Shown: positions 25,723 through 33,765 of the stretch, in pieces
How positions within the stretch are numbered: the stretch's first letter is position 1
Layout of the letters: every line of letters begins with the position of its first letter
Program-made: the position numbers and the translations under genes
NCBI RefSeq assembly: GCF_001890385.1
Contig: NZ_CP018221.1
Span: 979,501 to 1,043,500 of the forward strand
Reading direction: 5' to 3'
DNA length: 64,000 nucleotides
Source of the DNA: Tardibacter chloracetimidivorans
GTDB taxonomy: Bacteria > Pseudomonadota > Alphaproteobacteria > Sphingomonadales > Sphingomonadaceae
Notes under the pieces: generated by a model
Told to the model about the DNA's origin: nothing
The model's input: only the letters and a program-made list of their open reading frames with translations
Databases searched by the model: none

Positions 25723-25968
25723 ATGTCCGGATATGTATTTCTAGTCGATTTCTTCGCCGTCATCCTCGTGGTCACCGGCTTTTCGATGGCGTTTCGCCAG
25801 TCGTTCGTCCGACGCCTTATCGGTCGACCCCCACCACCAGCCCCAACGATCGTCGCGGCGAACAGCGATGAGGAGCCGATCACCTACATCCTGCGCATCG
25901 CCGGCGTCATGGTGATGGTTTTCGGCATCGCGATTGGGGGCATGGTGACCCTGTTCAGCCTTGCCTAG
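25723..25968 (+). CDS. Small two-span membrane protein
   Basis: An 81-residue protein with hydrophobic segments at about residues 4-22 (VFLVDFFAVILVVTGFSMAF) and 57-78 (VMVMVFGIAIGGMVTLFSLA), joined by a basic/proline linker. The ATG at 25723 has AAGGAAGGAGC in front. It is the fourth gene of the operon, 37 bases after metB. It could support sulfur transport or the next gene, but no function is known. Confidence 0.65.
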   Translation: MSGYVFLVDFFAVILVVTGFSMAFRQSFVRRLIGRPPPPAPTIVAANSDEEPITYILRIAGVMVMVFGIAIGGMVTLFSLA

Positions 25969-25999
25969 CGATAGCCGCAGGTCACGGAAGGATATCTCG

Positions 26000-26500
26000 A
26001 TGGACAGCGCCGCCGCCTCGATCGCCCCGGACTGGCATGTGGCGCAATGGTTCAATGCCGCCAGCCCGCTTACCCTTGAGGACTTGCGCGGCAAGGTGGT
26101 CGTCCTTCACGCCTTTCAAATGCTGTGTCCGGGCTGCGTTACGATCAGCATCCCGCAAGCTCAGCGCATCGCGCGCGCCTTCGATCCCGCCCACCTCGCG
26201 GTCATCGGCATCCATACCGAATTCGAGCATCACGACGTGATGACACCGCAGGTCCTCGCCGTCTTCATTCGGGAGTTTCAGCTGGGCTTCCCCATCGCTG
26301 TGGACCTCCCAGGACTGTCGGGCCCGATCCCCCCGACCATGACCGCTTATGCTATGCAGGGGACGCCGACGCTGATCCTGATCGACCGCCGTGGCCGCCT
26401 GCGCAAACACGCGTTCGGGACGGAGGATGACATGCGCGTCGGGGCCGATATCGCCTTTCTGTTAGCAGAACGGGAGCTGTCCAATGACACACGACTGTGA
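26000..26500 (+). CDS. Thioredoxin-fold peroxiredoxin/TlpA-like protein
   Basis: A 166-residue cytoplasmic protein with the AhpC-TSA/TlpA fold: DLRGKVVVLHAFQMLCPGCV, IGIHTEFEHHDVMTPQVLAV, TAYAMQGTPTLILIDRRGRL (cis-Pro in GTPT). The active site is CPGC, a CxxC pair, so disulfide reduction or peroxide reduction is possible. There is no signal peptide, unlike most TlpA. The ATG at 26000 has GGAAGGA upstream. It overlaps the next gene by 17 bases in the sulfur operon. Confidence 0.75.
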   Translation: MDSAAASIAPDWHVAQWFNAASPLTLEDLRGKVVVLHAFQMLCPGCVTISIPQAQRIARAFDPAHLAVIGIHTEFEHHDVMTPQVLAVFIREFQLGFPIAVDLPGLSGPIPPTMTAYAMQGTPTLILIDRRGRLRKHAFGTEDDMRVGADIAFLLAERELSNDTRL

Positions 26501-26813
26501 CGATCCGATCGATCCCGGCGAGCTGGCCGACACCGTCCGCTACATCGCGCAGCGCCACCGCGCGGAAGATCGCCCGCTCGAAGTGGTGGCAGAAGAAGTC
26601 GTCGATGAGCGCTTCCGCACTCGCCTGTCACCAAACCAAGCCGCTCGCAAAGGCAGCGCCCATTCGGATTGCGTCATCGAGATCTGCCGCCAGGTCCGCC
26701 TCTTACTCGCGAGCGGGACTGTCATCGACGCCATCGACGAAGCATCGATCGAGTCCTTTCCCGCCAGCGACCCGCCCGCGTGGATCGGGCACAGACCGCC
26801 GGGAGAAAAGTGA
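26484..26813 (+). CDS. Hypothetical protein with C-terminal FPASDPPAW motif
   Basis: A 109-residue acidic/basic mixed protein. The central part has helices (DTVRYIAQRHRAEDRPLEVV) and the end reads DEASIESFPASDPPAWIGHR. The latter short motif recurs at the ends of several unrelated hypothetical proteins of alphaproteobacteria. No function known. Its stop shares a base with the start of the next gene (TGATG), so it is coupled in the operon. Confidence 0.6.
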   Translation: MTHDCDDPIDPGELADTVRYIAQRHRAEDRPLEVVAEEVVDERFRTRLSPNQAARKGSAHSDCVIEICRQVRLLLASGTVIDAIDEASIESFPASDPPAWIGHRPPGEK

Positions 26814-27187
26814 TGAGCACGCTGCGCGTCAAGCGCATCTATGAGCCCGCGCTGCCGAGTGACGGCTTCCGTGTTCTGGTCGACCGGCTTTGGCCCAGAG
26901 GTGTGTCCAAGGCAACGGCCGCCCTCAATCTCTGGCTCAAGGAGATTGCACCGTCAGCGGAGCTGCGGGAATGGTTCGGCCATGACCCAGCTCGGTTCGG
27001 CGAGTTTGCGACGCGGTACCGTTCCGAGCTGAAGACCAACGTCGAGGCGGTCGACCACCTTCGCGGCATCGCCAAAGCCCGTGACACCACCCTGCTGTAT
27101 GGAGCGCACGATACGCATGCGAATCAGGCGGTTGTCCTCGCGGAATTTCTTGCCGGGCAAGGACTACATTTCGAGCGCGATACCTGA
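26813..27187 (+). CDS. DUF488-family protein (YeaO-like)
   Basis: A 124-residue protein with LRVKRIYEPALPSDGFRVLV, DRLWPRGVSK, LWLKEIAPSAELREWFGHDP and FGEFATRYRSEL, the standard YeaO/DUF488 marks. The family has a small alpha/beta fold with an unknown biochemical role. It ends the cysJ operon. A second, different DUF488 protein is encoded at 40223. Confidence 0.85.
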   Translation: MSTLRVKRIYEPALPSDGFRVLVDRLWPRGVSKATAALNLWLKEIAPSAELREWFGHDPARFGEFATRYRSELKTNVEAVDHLRGIAKARDTTLLYGAHDTHANQAVVLAEFLAGQGLHFERDT

Positions 27188-27514
27188 ACAGGCATTCGAC
27201 CGCATCGTCTTTTCGTGGACACGCGCCAGAGCGCGGCGCGTAGCGCAAGGGTCGATGCGCGAACTGCTGCTGCCTAGCCTCCCGGCCCGGCGGCGTCTAT
27301 ATTGCCGAGCATGAGTTTCGTTTTCCAGGCCCGTACTACCGTTCCAGCCTGCAACTAGAACGGACATCGTCTGACCGCTGCGCCGCCCAGCCATGCCAGG
27401 CCAACGCTCAGCCCCCGTTCGGTGTACCTGGCCGATACTGGGTCGGTCGCCGCTGGGTTTCTGGAGACTGGCGCTGGACACTCCCCGCTTGATCACCTCG
27501 CGCGGTCCAACGTT
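27188..27514. other. Intergenic region after the cysJ operon
   Basis: About 330 bases between convergent genes. Open frames here have no protein-like composition. I see no clear hairpin with T tract, tRNA or repeat. Confidence 0.45.
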
Positions 27515-27958
27515 TCAATCGAATTTATCGAAAATCTCGAGCAGCAACGGCCGCAGCCGCCGGATTTCCTCGCGGTGCACCGCGGAAAGCGACGCGAGAA
27601 TGTCATAGGCCTTTGGGGTCAACCGCAGGAGCGTACGACGACGATCGTCCGGCGACACCTCGCGGATGATCAGATCCAATGCATCCAGGCGATCGACCAA
27701 GCCTGTCGCGCTATGCGCCTTCAGAATCAGCCGCTCGGCGATATAGCCGACAGTCGCCTGATCGGCATCGGCGGCACGAATGGCCAGCAACGCCTGATGC
27801 TGTTGCGGAGTCAGCCCGACCTTGCTCGCATGCGCCTCGCTAAACGCCTGAAAGCGCCGAATCTCGTGCCGAAAATCCGCCAGAGCGCGATATTCTTCCT
27901 CGGCCAGTAAAGCGCCCTTTTCACGCACAACCAATCTCCGCGTTGAACCATATCGCAT
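27515..27958 (-). CDS. MarR-family transcriptional regulator
   Basis: A 147-residue protein with the MarR winged helix: GLTPQQHQALLAIRAADADQ, ATVGYIAERLILKAHSATGL, VDRLDALDLIIREVSPDDRR (wing with DDRR). The ATG at 27958 lies inside a perfect 17-bp palindrome; a longer frame from a TTG at 27988 would include it. It is divergent from the chloride channel gene, which it probably regulates. Confidence 0.85.
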   Translation of the reverse strand: MRYGSTRRLVVREKGALLAEEEYRALADFRHEIRRFQAFSEAHASKVGLTPQQHQALLAIRAADADQATVGYIAERLILKAHSATGLVDRLDALDLIIREVSPDDRRRTLLRLTPKAYDILASLSAVHREEIRRLRPLLLEIFDKFD

Positions 27959-27966
27959 TGCGATAT
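27950..27966. promoter_or_regulatory. Palindromic operator candidate between marR and clc
   Basis: ATATCGCA-T-TGCGATAT, perfect 8-bp arms around one base. It covers the start of the MarR gene and lies 40 bases upstream of the chloride channel start. MarR proteins bind such 16-20-bp palindromes, so autoregulation and control of the channel gene are likely. Confidence 0.6.
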
Positions 27967-28005
27967 AATGCGCCTCATCCAACAGCAAGAGGTTATGCCC
28001 GCCCT

Positions 28006-29784
28006 ATGTCCCTAACCCCCACGCGAGTCGTTGAGACTCATCAACTAGCAGACCATTCCGTCGATCTGCGGATGCCGCTGCTGGCGCTCATGGCTGTGGT
28101 CGTGGGAACCGGCGGTGCGGTCGGCGCGTGGGTGCTGGTGAAGCTGATCGCGATCGCAACCAACTTGTTCTGGTTCGGACGCATCTCTGCCGACGATTCA
28201 GTCATCACGGACAGCAATGTCGGCCTTCTGGTGGTCGTCGTCCCCGTGATCGGAAGTCTTCTGGTCGGGTTGATGGCGCGCTTTGGGTCCGAAAAAATTA
28301 GAGGACATGGCATACCCGAAGCGATTGAGACGATCCTGTTCGGGGAGAGCCGGCTCTCGCTTAAGGTTGCGCTGCTCAAGCCGCTGTCTTCGGCCATTTC
28401 CATCGGCAGCGGCGGACCCTTTGGCGCTGAAGGACCCATCATCATGACCGGCGGCGCCATAGGGTCGCTCTTCGCCCAATGCTTCCATCTGAGCGCCGCG
28501 GAACGAAAGACTTTGCTCGTTGCGGGCGCGGCCGCAGGTATGACCGCGATTTTCGGCACCCCGCTCGCCGCCATTCTTCTGGCGGTCGAGGTGCTCCTGT
28601 TCGAATGGAAACCGCGCAGCTTCGTACCCGTCGTCGTCGCGGCGATCGTTTCTTTGGCGTGGCGGCCCCTTTTCCTTGGTTCGGGACCGATGTTTCCGAT
28701 GATCGCAACCGCGCCCGATTCAAGCTGGGGCTTGCTCGCCGCCGCCGGCATCGGCCTTCTGGTCGGCTTTGAGGCAATGTTGCTGTCGACGTCGCTCTAC
28801 AGGATCGAAGATCTGTTCCACAAATTGCCGGTCCATTGGATGTGGTGGCCCGCGATCGGCGCGATCATCGTTGGTCTGGGCGGCTTGATCGACGCGCACG
28901 TCCTGGGCGCGGGCTATGCGAGCATCGAAGCCCTGCTGACGGGTTCGCTGGCGCTCAAGGTCGTCGTCGCGCTCCTCGCGGTCAAAGCGCTGGTCTGGCT
29001 CGTAGCGCTGGGCTCGGGAACGTCAGGCGGCGTCCTTGCGCCCCTTCTCATTCTCGGCGGCGCGGCCGGCTTCCTGATCGGCCAGTTCCTCCCCGGCGAC
29101 GCGAGCGTCTGGGCGATGATCGGCATGGCCGGCATCATGAGCGGCGCGATGCGCGCACCGATGACCGGTGCGCTGTTCGCTGTCGAACTCACCGGACATT
29201 TCGAAGCGGTCCCCTACACCATCACCGCCGCCGGCGCCGCCTATGCGATCAGCGTCTTGCTGATGCGCCGGTCGATCCTCACCGAAAAGATTGCGCGGCG
29301 CGGACGTCATATCCTTCAGGAATATACCGTCGATCCGCTCGATCTCCTGCAGGCGGCCCAACTCATGACCCCGCATCCGCAGACGCTTTCGGGCGGTATG
29401 ACGATCGAACAGACCCTGGCCTTTTTCACGACGCAGGCCAAACATCGCAGCTATCCGGTGGTCGATGCCGAAGGGCGGCTGATCGGCCTCGTGTCCCGAA
29501 CCGATGCGCTGCGCTGGCAGGTCGATCAGAGCCTCGCGAAGACCCTGCTCTCCGATGCCATCTCAGATTCAGTGCAACCGGTAGCCTATCCCGACACGCC
29601 CAGCGGAGTCGTGGCCGATCTGATCATCGAAACTGGAGTAGGCCGGATCCCCATCGTCGACCGCGAAACCCGCAAGGTGCTCGGGATATTGTCGCGTCAG
29701 GATCTCCTAAAGGCTCGCAGTGCGAACCGGCTTGCTGAAACCGGACGGGATCGGTTTGTCGGCCGAACCAATCCCGCGTCCTGA
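28006..29784 (+). CDS. CLC-type chloride channel with CBS domains
   Basis: A 592-residue integral membrane protein with about ten or more hydrophobic helices, followed by two CBS domains (about residues 450-575, e.g. QLMTPHPQTLSGGMTIEQTL and DRETRKVLGILSRQDLLKAR). CLC selectivity motifs: RGHGIPEAIETI, GSGGPFGAEGPIIMTGGAIG (keeps the gating Glu of GxEGP) and SGTSGGVLAPLLILGGAAG. In LAAILLAVEVLLF the position of the internal proton glutamate (E203 of E. coli ClcA) is Val, as in CLC channels, so passive chloride conduction is more likely than exchange. The divergent MarR gene is its likely regulator. Confidence 0.88.
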   Translation: MSLTPTRVVETHQLADHSVDLRMPLLALMAVVVGTGGAVGAWVLVKLIAIATNLFWFGRISADDSVITDSNVGLLVVVVPVIGSLLVGLMARFGSEKIRGHGIPEAIETILFGESRLSLKVALLKPLSSAISIGSGGPFGAEGPIIMTGGAIGSLFAQCFHLSAAERKTLLVAGAAAGMTAIFGTPLAAILLAVEVLLFEWKPRSFVPVVVAAIVSLAWRPLFLGSGPMFPMIATAPDSSWGLLAAAGIGLLVGFEAMLLSTSLYRIEDLFHKLPVHWMWWPAIGAIIVGLGGLIDAHVLGAGYASIEALLTGSLALKVVVALLAVKALVWLVALGSGTSGGVLAPLLILGGAAGFLIGQFLPGDASVWAMIGMAGIMSGAMRAPMTGALFAVELTGHFEAVPYTITAAGAAYAISVLLMRRSILTEKIARRGRHILQEYTVDPLDLLQAAQLMTPHPQTLSGGMTIEQTLAFFTTQAKHRSYPVVDAEGRLIGLVSRTDALRWQVDQSLAKTLLSDAISDSVQPVAYPDTPSGVVADLIIETGVGRIPIVDRETRKVLGILSRQDLLKARSANRLAETGRDRFVGRTNPAS

Positions 29785-29879
29785 GGGTAGCAGTCAATGA
29801 AGCTCAGATGAGGGGTCAGGCTGTGCGTCGGAGCCGGCTCCGGCCTGGCGCGCCGCAGCGCGATCTCGGTCGCGGGCGA

Positions 29880-30728
29880 TCAGACGGCGATCTTGGCGGC
29901 GGCACGGAGCCCCTCGCGAATGCGATCCATCACGCCCGGATCGGTTTTGGTGGAGTGCACGACATAAGCGGAATAGGAGAATTCCGGGCTGTCCGGGACA
30001 AGGACAAGCCGGTTCTCCTCGAGATAGGAGCGGATGAAGCCTTTCCGGAAATAACCCCCGCCGCCCGTCGCCAGAATATATTCCAGCGCCAACGGACCAT
30101 AGCTAATTGAGACCACGGCGTTGGGATGATCGGGAAAGGCAGCCTGGAAACTCGCCGCAAACTCATCGCCCCAATCGATCTCGACATGGTCCTGCGGCGA
30201 TAGGGGTGCTGTCGTGGGTGTGGTTCTCACCATCACCAGCTTCTCTTCGAACAAGAGCTCTGCGACGACGCCCGGCCGGTGCGGTGCGGCATAAAGGATC
30301 GCGACGTCGAGCGATCCATCCTGGACCTGCTCCATCAGATTATCCGCTGTGTCGATCTGCGTCCGAACCGCGATTTCGGGACATTCGCGCCGCATCCACA
30401 GGAGCCAGTGGCGCAGCAGCGGATTCCAGAGGCTCAGTTCCGCGCCCACTGTGACCACCGTCTCACGACCCGGCGGCAAGGCCACCGCGCGGCGTGCCCG
30501 GGACCACACCTGCACCAGCGTCGTGGCGAACCGAAGGAACTGCTCGCCTGCGGGGGTCAATTTGGCGCCGGCCTTGTTGCGGATAAACACCGGGCAGTCG
30601 AGTTGCTCTTCCAAGCTCCGAATTCGTGCGCTGACAGCAGTCTGCGTGAGGTTGAGATTTGCGGCCGCCCCCACGAAGCTGCCGGTCTTCACAACCTCGA
30701 GAAAGGTCCGCGCTATCGCAATGTCCAT
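29880..30728 (-). CDS. LysR-family regulator, paralogue 1
   Basis: A 282-residue LysR-type regulator. The N-terminal helix-turn-helix is FLEVVKTGSFVGAAANLNLT, QTAVSARIRSLEEQLDCPVF, IRNKAGAKLTPAGEQFLRFA, followed by a LysR substrate domain (TVGAELSLWNPLLRHWLLWM). Residue-by-residue comparison with the protein at 31436 gives about 80% identity, so the two arose by duplication. The ATG at 30728 is preferred; a longer frame extends upstream. The promoter sequence is also partly conserved between the copies. Confidence 0.9.
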   Translation of the reverse strand: MDIAIARTFLEVVKTGSFVGAAANLNLTQTAVSARIRSLEEQLDCPVFIRNKAGAKLTPAGEQFLRFATTLVQVWSRARRAVALPPGRETVVTVGAELSLWNPLLRHWLLWMRRECPEIAVRTQIDTADNLMEQVQDGSLDVAILYAAPHRPGVVAELLFEEKLVMVRTTPTTAPLSPQDHVEIDWGDEFAASFQAAFPDHPNAVVSISYGPLALEYILATGGGGYFRKGFIRSYLEENRLVLVPDSPEFSYSAYVVHSTKTDPGVMDRIREGLRAAAKIAV

Positions 30729-30927
30729 TGTACAGATTCCTTGCGTACAACGCGCAATCATATTCGAGTTTCGATTGCAATAGTGCGCGACACGCGCTTA
30801 CTCAAGGGCAGAGCGGGTTGGGTCGAGCTCCATCAATCCTGCGTCTGGCTAGATCGGGACAAATAACCCGTTGTGCCACGACCTGACCGCCCTGACGCCC
30901 CACGACGTGCATGTGTCGGGCGCGGGT

Positions 30928-31425
30928 TCAACGCGCCGCGTTTTCCGTATCAAGGAGCTCGGCGGCGCTCCGGATATTGCGCCTGTGGCTTTCCAGCATG
31001 TCCTTGAGGACGCCGTGAAGCTGCTCGTCGCGCACACGCGGGAGCATCTCTTCCAGCTTTCGAACAACCCATGCTTGGCCCCGATTGAGGAAAGCCAGCC
31101 GGTCGAATGGATCCGCGATCGCCAACGCCTTTTCCCGAAATGCGCCCGTCTTGTGCGACGGTGCGGCCTTGAGGCGCCCAATCTGCTCGGCGAGCATCGC
31201 GCACCAACGCGCTTCATCGGCCCGAACCGTACGCATCAGCGCCGTATAGGCGGGCGTCGCTGGCATCCTGCTGCTGGCGAGCGCGACCTTGGCCCCCGCT
31301 CGCTCGGCCTCAAGCAACTCGTCGAGACTCTTGAGAAGTTCGTCGCGGCCAGCGTAGCCCATATAGACGTCGTCTGCCTCGGCCATGTAGCAGACCGGAG
31401 ATGAAGGCTCGTCCTCTGGTATCAT
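30928..31425 (-). CDS. DUF6306-like ferritin-fold protein
   Basis: A 165-residue soluble helical protein: EADDVYMGYAGRDELLKSLD, ELLEAERAGAKVALASSRMP, TVRADEARWCAMLAEQIGRL, LEEMLPRVRDEQLHGVLKDM, LESHRRNIRSA. The spaced Glu/His (ExxxAERAGA, ADEARW, DEQLH, ESHRRN) are placed as in four-helix-bundle ferritin-like proteins. I recall this pattern as DUF6306, moderate certainty. It lies 10 bases after the stop of LysR paralogue 2 and is thus cotranscribed with it. Confidence 0.7.
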   Translation of the reverse strand: MIPEDEPSSPVCYMAEADDVYMGYAGRDELLKSLDELLEAERAGAKVALASSRMPATPAYTALMRTVRADEARWCAMLAEQIGRLKAAPSHKTGAFREKALAIADPFDRLAFLNRGQAWVVRKLEEMLPRVRDEQLHGVLKDMLESHRRNIRSAAELLDTENAAR

Positions 31426-31435
31426 GAGTCACCTC

Positions 31436-32284
31436 TCACACTGAAAGCACCGCAGCCTCCCGGAGGCCCGCTCGGATGCGGTTCATCACCTCCTGGTCGG
31501 CTTTCGTCGAATGCACGACATAGGCGGAGTAAGAGAATTCCGGGCTGTTCGGCACGAGCGCGAGCCGCCCTTCATCGAGATAGGACCGGATGAAACCTTG
31601 GCGAAAATAGCCGCAACCACCCGTCGCAAGGATATAGTCGAGGGCGAGCGGACCATAGCTGATCGACACCACCGCATTGGGTTCATCGGGAAAGGCCGCC
31701 TGGTGGCTCGCGGCAAATTCCTCACCCCAATCCACCAGTACATGATCCTCGCGGGCAAGAGGCCGGTCGGTCGGTGTCGTGCGGACCAGGATCAGCTTCT
31801 CTTCAAACAGCAGCTCCGCGATGATCCCCGGCCGGCTCGGCGCCGCGTAAAGCACGGCAACGTCCAGCGATCCCTCCTGCACCTGCTCCATCAGACGCTC
31901 GGAGGCATCGATATGTGTACTGACGGCGATGTCCGGGCATTCGCGCCGCATCCACAGCAGCCAGTGCCGCAAGAGCGGGCTCCATAGGCTGAGTTCGACC
32001 CCCACGGTGACGACCGTTTCCCGGCCGGGCGGCAGCGCAACCGCGCGCTGCGCCCGCGCCCAGACCTGAACCAATGTGGTTGCAAATCGCAGGAACTGCT
32101 CGCCGGCAGGTGTCAGTTTCGCGCCAGCCTTGTTGCGGACGAACAGCGGCCGATCGAGCTGGTCCTCCAACACCCGGATACGGGCGCTGACCGCGGTTTG
32201 GGTTAAATGGAGATTGGCCGCCGCACTCACGAAGCTGCCGGTCTTGACGACTTCGAGAAAAGTGCGGGCGGCGCTGATGTCCAT
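31436..32284 (-). CDS. LysR-family regulator, paralogue 2
   Basis: A 282-residue LysR regulator with the same layout as paralogue 1: FLEVVKTGSFVSAAANLHLT, QTAVSARIRVLEDQLDRPLF, VRNKAGAKLTPAGEQFLRFA. It is the first gene of a short operon with the DUF6306-like gene; paralogue 1 follows about 200 bases later. Differences cluster in the ligand-binding domain (for example TTAPLSPQDHVEID against TDRPLAREDHVLVD), which suggests different inducers. The target genes are not obvious. Confidence 0.9.
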   Translation of the reverse strand: MDISAARTFLEVVKTGSFVSAAANLHLTQTAVSARIRVLEDQLDRPLFVRNKAGAKLTPAGEQFLRFATTLVQVWARAQRAVALPPGRETVVTVGVELSLWSPLLRHWLLWMRRECPDIAVSTHIDASERLMEQVQEGSLDVAVLYAAPSRPGIIAELLFEEKLILVRTTPTDRPLAREDHVLVDWGEEFAASHQAAFPDEPNAVVSISYGPLALDYILATGGCGYFRQGFIRSYLDEGRLALVPNSPEFSYSAYVVHSTKADQEVMNRIRAGLREAAVLSV

Positions 32285-32423
32285 ACAGCAAATTCCTTAT
32301 GCTCAAAGCGCAATACTATTCAGTTGCTTTATAGATGCTAGCGGATGGATGATGCCAGTGCAAGGTGAGACCCTCACCCCCAACCAGCATGGAAGAGCCT
32401 GCAACGTTCGAGCATAATGCCCA

Positions 32424-32798
32424 GTGAGACATCCACGATCCTTCCGGCCCGATCGCCCGCCCAGGAAATCTGAGCTGTACGCAACCATAGCTGCGCTCAC
32501 CCTCCTGCTGGTCGGCGTGGGCCTAGGAATCCTCTATTTTCGCGATCGCGGCTTTTTCAGTACCGGCTTCTCGATCGCCGCGATGACGTTCTTTGCAGCG
32601 GTCTGCCTCGGCATTGTCGTCAGCCTTCACATCGAACGGTCGGTACAGCGCCAGGCGCGTGAAAGTTCGCACGAGATTCCGCCGCCTTTCGACATTCATT
32701 CCGTTTGGCCTCCCGTCTCCGGCCCATCCAGACCAACGCATCGCGAGGATGGGAGCCAGCGACGGAGCGGACAGCGACGGAGCCGGCTATGGCGATGA
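32424..32798 (+). CDS. Hypothetical membrane protein, two spans
   Basis: A 124-residue frame with GTG start. It has hydrophobic segments at about residues 19-39 (LYATIAALTLLLVGVGLGIL) and 48-68 (FSIAAMTFFAAVCLGIVVSL), and an Arg/Pro-rich soluble tail that may be disordered. The ribosome-binding site is weak. It overlaps the next membrane gene by four bases (ATGA), which supports it being translated. Function unknown. Confidence 0.5.
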   Translation: MRHPRSFRPDRPPRKSELYATIAALTLLLVGVGLGILYFRDRGFFSTGFSIAAMTFFAAVCLGIVVSLHIERSVQRQARESSHEIPPPFDIHSVWPPVSGPSRPTHREDGSQRRSGQRRSRLWR

Positions 32799-33025
32799 AG
32801 AAAGACCTCCGCGAAGCCCGCATCCAGACGGGCAAGGATGAGAATGTCCGACCGCCGCATGCCTACTGGATGGTCGCGATCGCGGGCGCCATCTTTTCGA
32901 TCCGGGTCATGTTGTGGCTGCTCGAAGAGGCCCGTGTCGTGGACAAGAATGACGACGCCGTCGCGATGCTCCTCGCCTCAGTCGCGGCGCTGTTCTCTAT
33001 CGGATGGCTCGCGCCCAAGCCCTAG
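32795..33025 (+). CDS. Small two-span membrane protein
   Basis: A 76-residue protein, MKKDLREARIQTGKDENVRP then two hydrophobic segments (WMVAIAGAIFSIRVMLWLL and AVAMLLASVAALFSIGWLA). An ATG six bases earlier is also possible. It is coupled to the preceding membrane gene. Located upstream of the peroxiredoxin operon, separated by about 100 bases with a palindrome. Confidence 0.6.
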   Translation: MKKDLREARIQTGKDENVRPPHAYWMVAIAGAIFSIRVMLWLLEEARVVDKNDDAVAMLLASVAALFSIGWLAPKP

Positions 33026-33031
33026 GTTCAT

Positions 33032-33043
33032 AACAATATTGTT
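33032..33043. promoter_or_regulatory. AT-rich palindrome upstream of peroxiredoxin operon
   Basis: AACAATATTGTT, a perfect 12-bp palindrome 80 bases before the peroxiredoxin start, in an AT-rich stretch that contrasts with the GC-rich surroundings. It may be an operator for a redox-sensing regulator. No protein can be assigned. Confidence 0.45.
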
Positions 33044-33123
33044 GATGTGAAACATGAATATCATTCTCTTGTTTGATGTTTGCCAGCGCTTCACAATGGG
33101 TCGCGCAGCATGAAGGAGCGTCC

Positions 33124-33765
33124 ATGACCATCCAACTTGGGCAGATTGCCCCCGACTTCGAACAGAGCAGCACGCACGGCCTCCTCCGGTTCCACGACTG
33201 GCTTGGGTCCAGCTGGGGCGTCCTGTTCAGCCATCCGAAGAACTTCACCCCGGTATGCACCACCGAACTCGGCGAAGTCGCCAAGCTCCGCCCTGAATGG
33301 GACAAGCGCGACGTCAAGCCGATCGGACTCTCGGTCGATCCGGTGGAAGCGCATCGCAGATGGGAGGTCGACATCGAGGAAACCCAAGGCGCGAAGCTCG
33401 ATTTTCCGATGATCGCCGATCCCGATGCCCGCGTCTCGACGCTGTACGACATGATCCATCCGGAGAGTGACCCCACCGTCACCGTGCGATCGGTGTTCGT
33501 CATCGATCCTTTGCGCAAGGTCCGCCTCATTCTGACGTATCCACCCTCGACGGGGCGCAACTTTGCGGAGATCCTGCGCGCGATCGACAGCCTCCAGCTT
33601 ACCGACGCCCGCAGCATCGCAACGCCGGTCAACTGGAACCCAGGCGAGCCTGTCGTCATCTCGCCCAAATTGTCGGAGGAAGAGGCATCCCGCCTGTTCC
33701 CGCAAGGGTACACTACCCTCAAACCTTATCTCCGGGTCGTCGACCTCGAGAAGGCTGCTCAGTGA
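33124..33765 (+). CDS. Peroxiredoxin, 1-Cys (Prx6) type
   Basis: A 213-residue thiol peroxidase reducing H2O2 and organic peroxides. The peroxidatic Cys is in FSHPKNFTPVCTTELGEVAK; the Prx6-specific C-terminal region includes WNPGEPVVISPKLSEEEASR and LFPQGYTTLKPYLRVV. No resolving Cys is evident. The ATG at 33124 has AAGGAG upstream. First gene of a run of five tightly linked genes; its TGA shares a base with the carbonic anhydrase ATG (TGATG). Confidence 0.93.
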   Translation: MTIQLGQIAPDFEQSSTHGLLRFHDWLGSSWGVLFSHPKNFTPVCTTELGEVAKLRPEWDKRDVKPIGLSVDPVEAHRRWEVDIEETQGAKLDFPMIADPDARVSTLYDMIHPESDPTVTVRSVFVIDPLRKVRLILTYPPSTGRNFAEILRAIDSLQLTDARSIATPVNWNPGEPVVISPKLSEEEASRLFPQGYTTLKPYLRVVDLEKAAQ

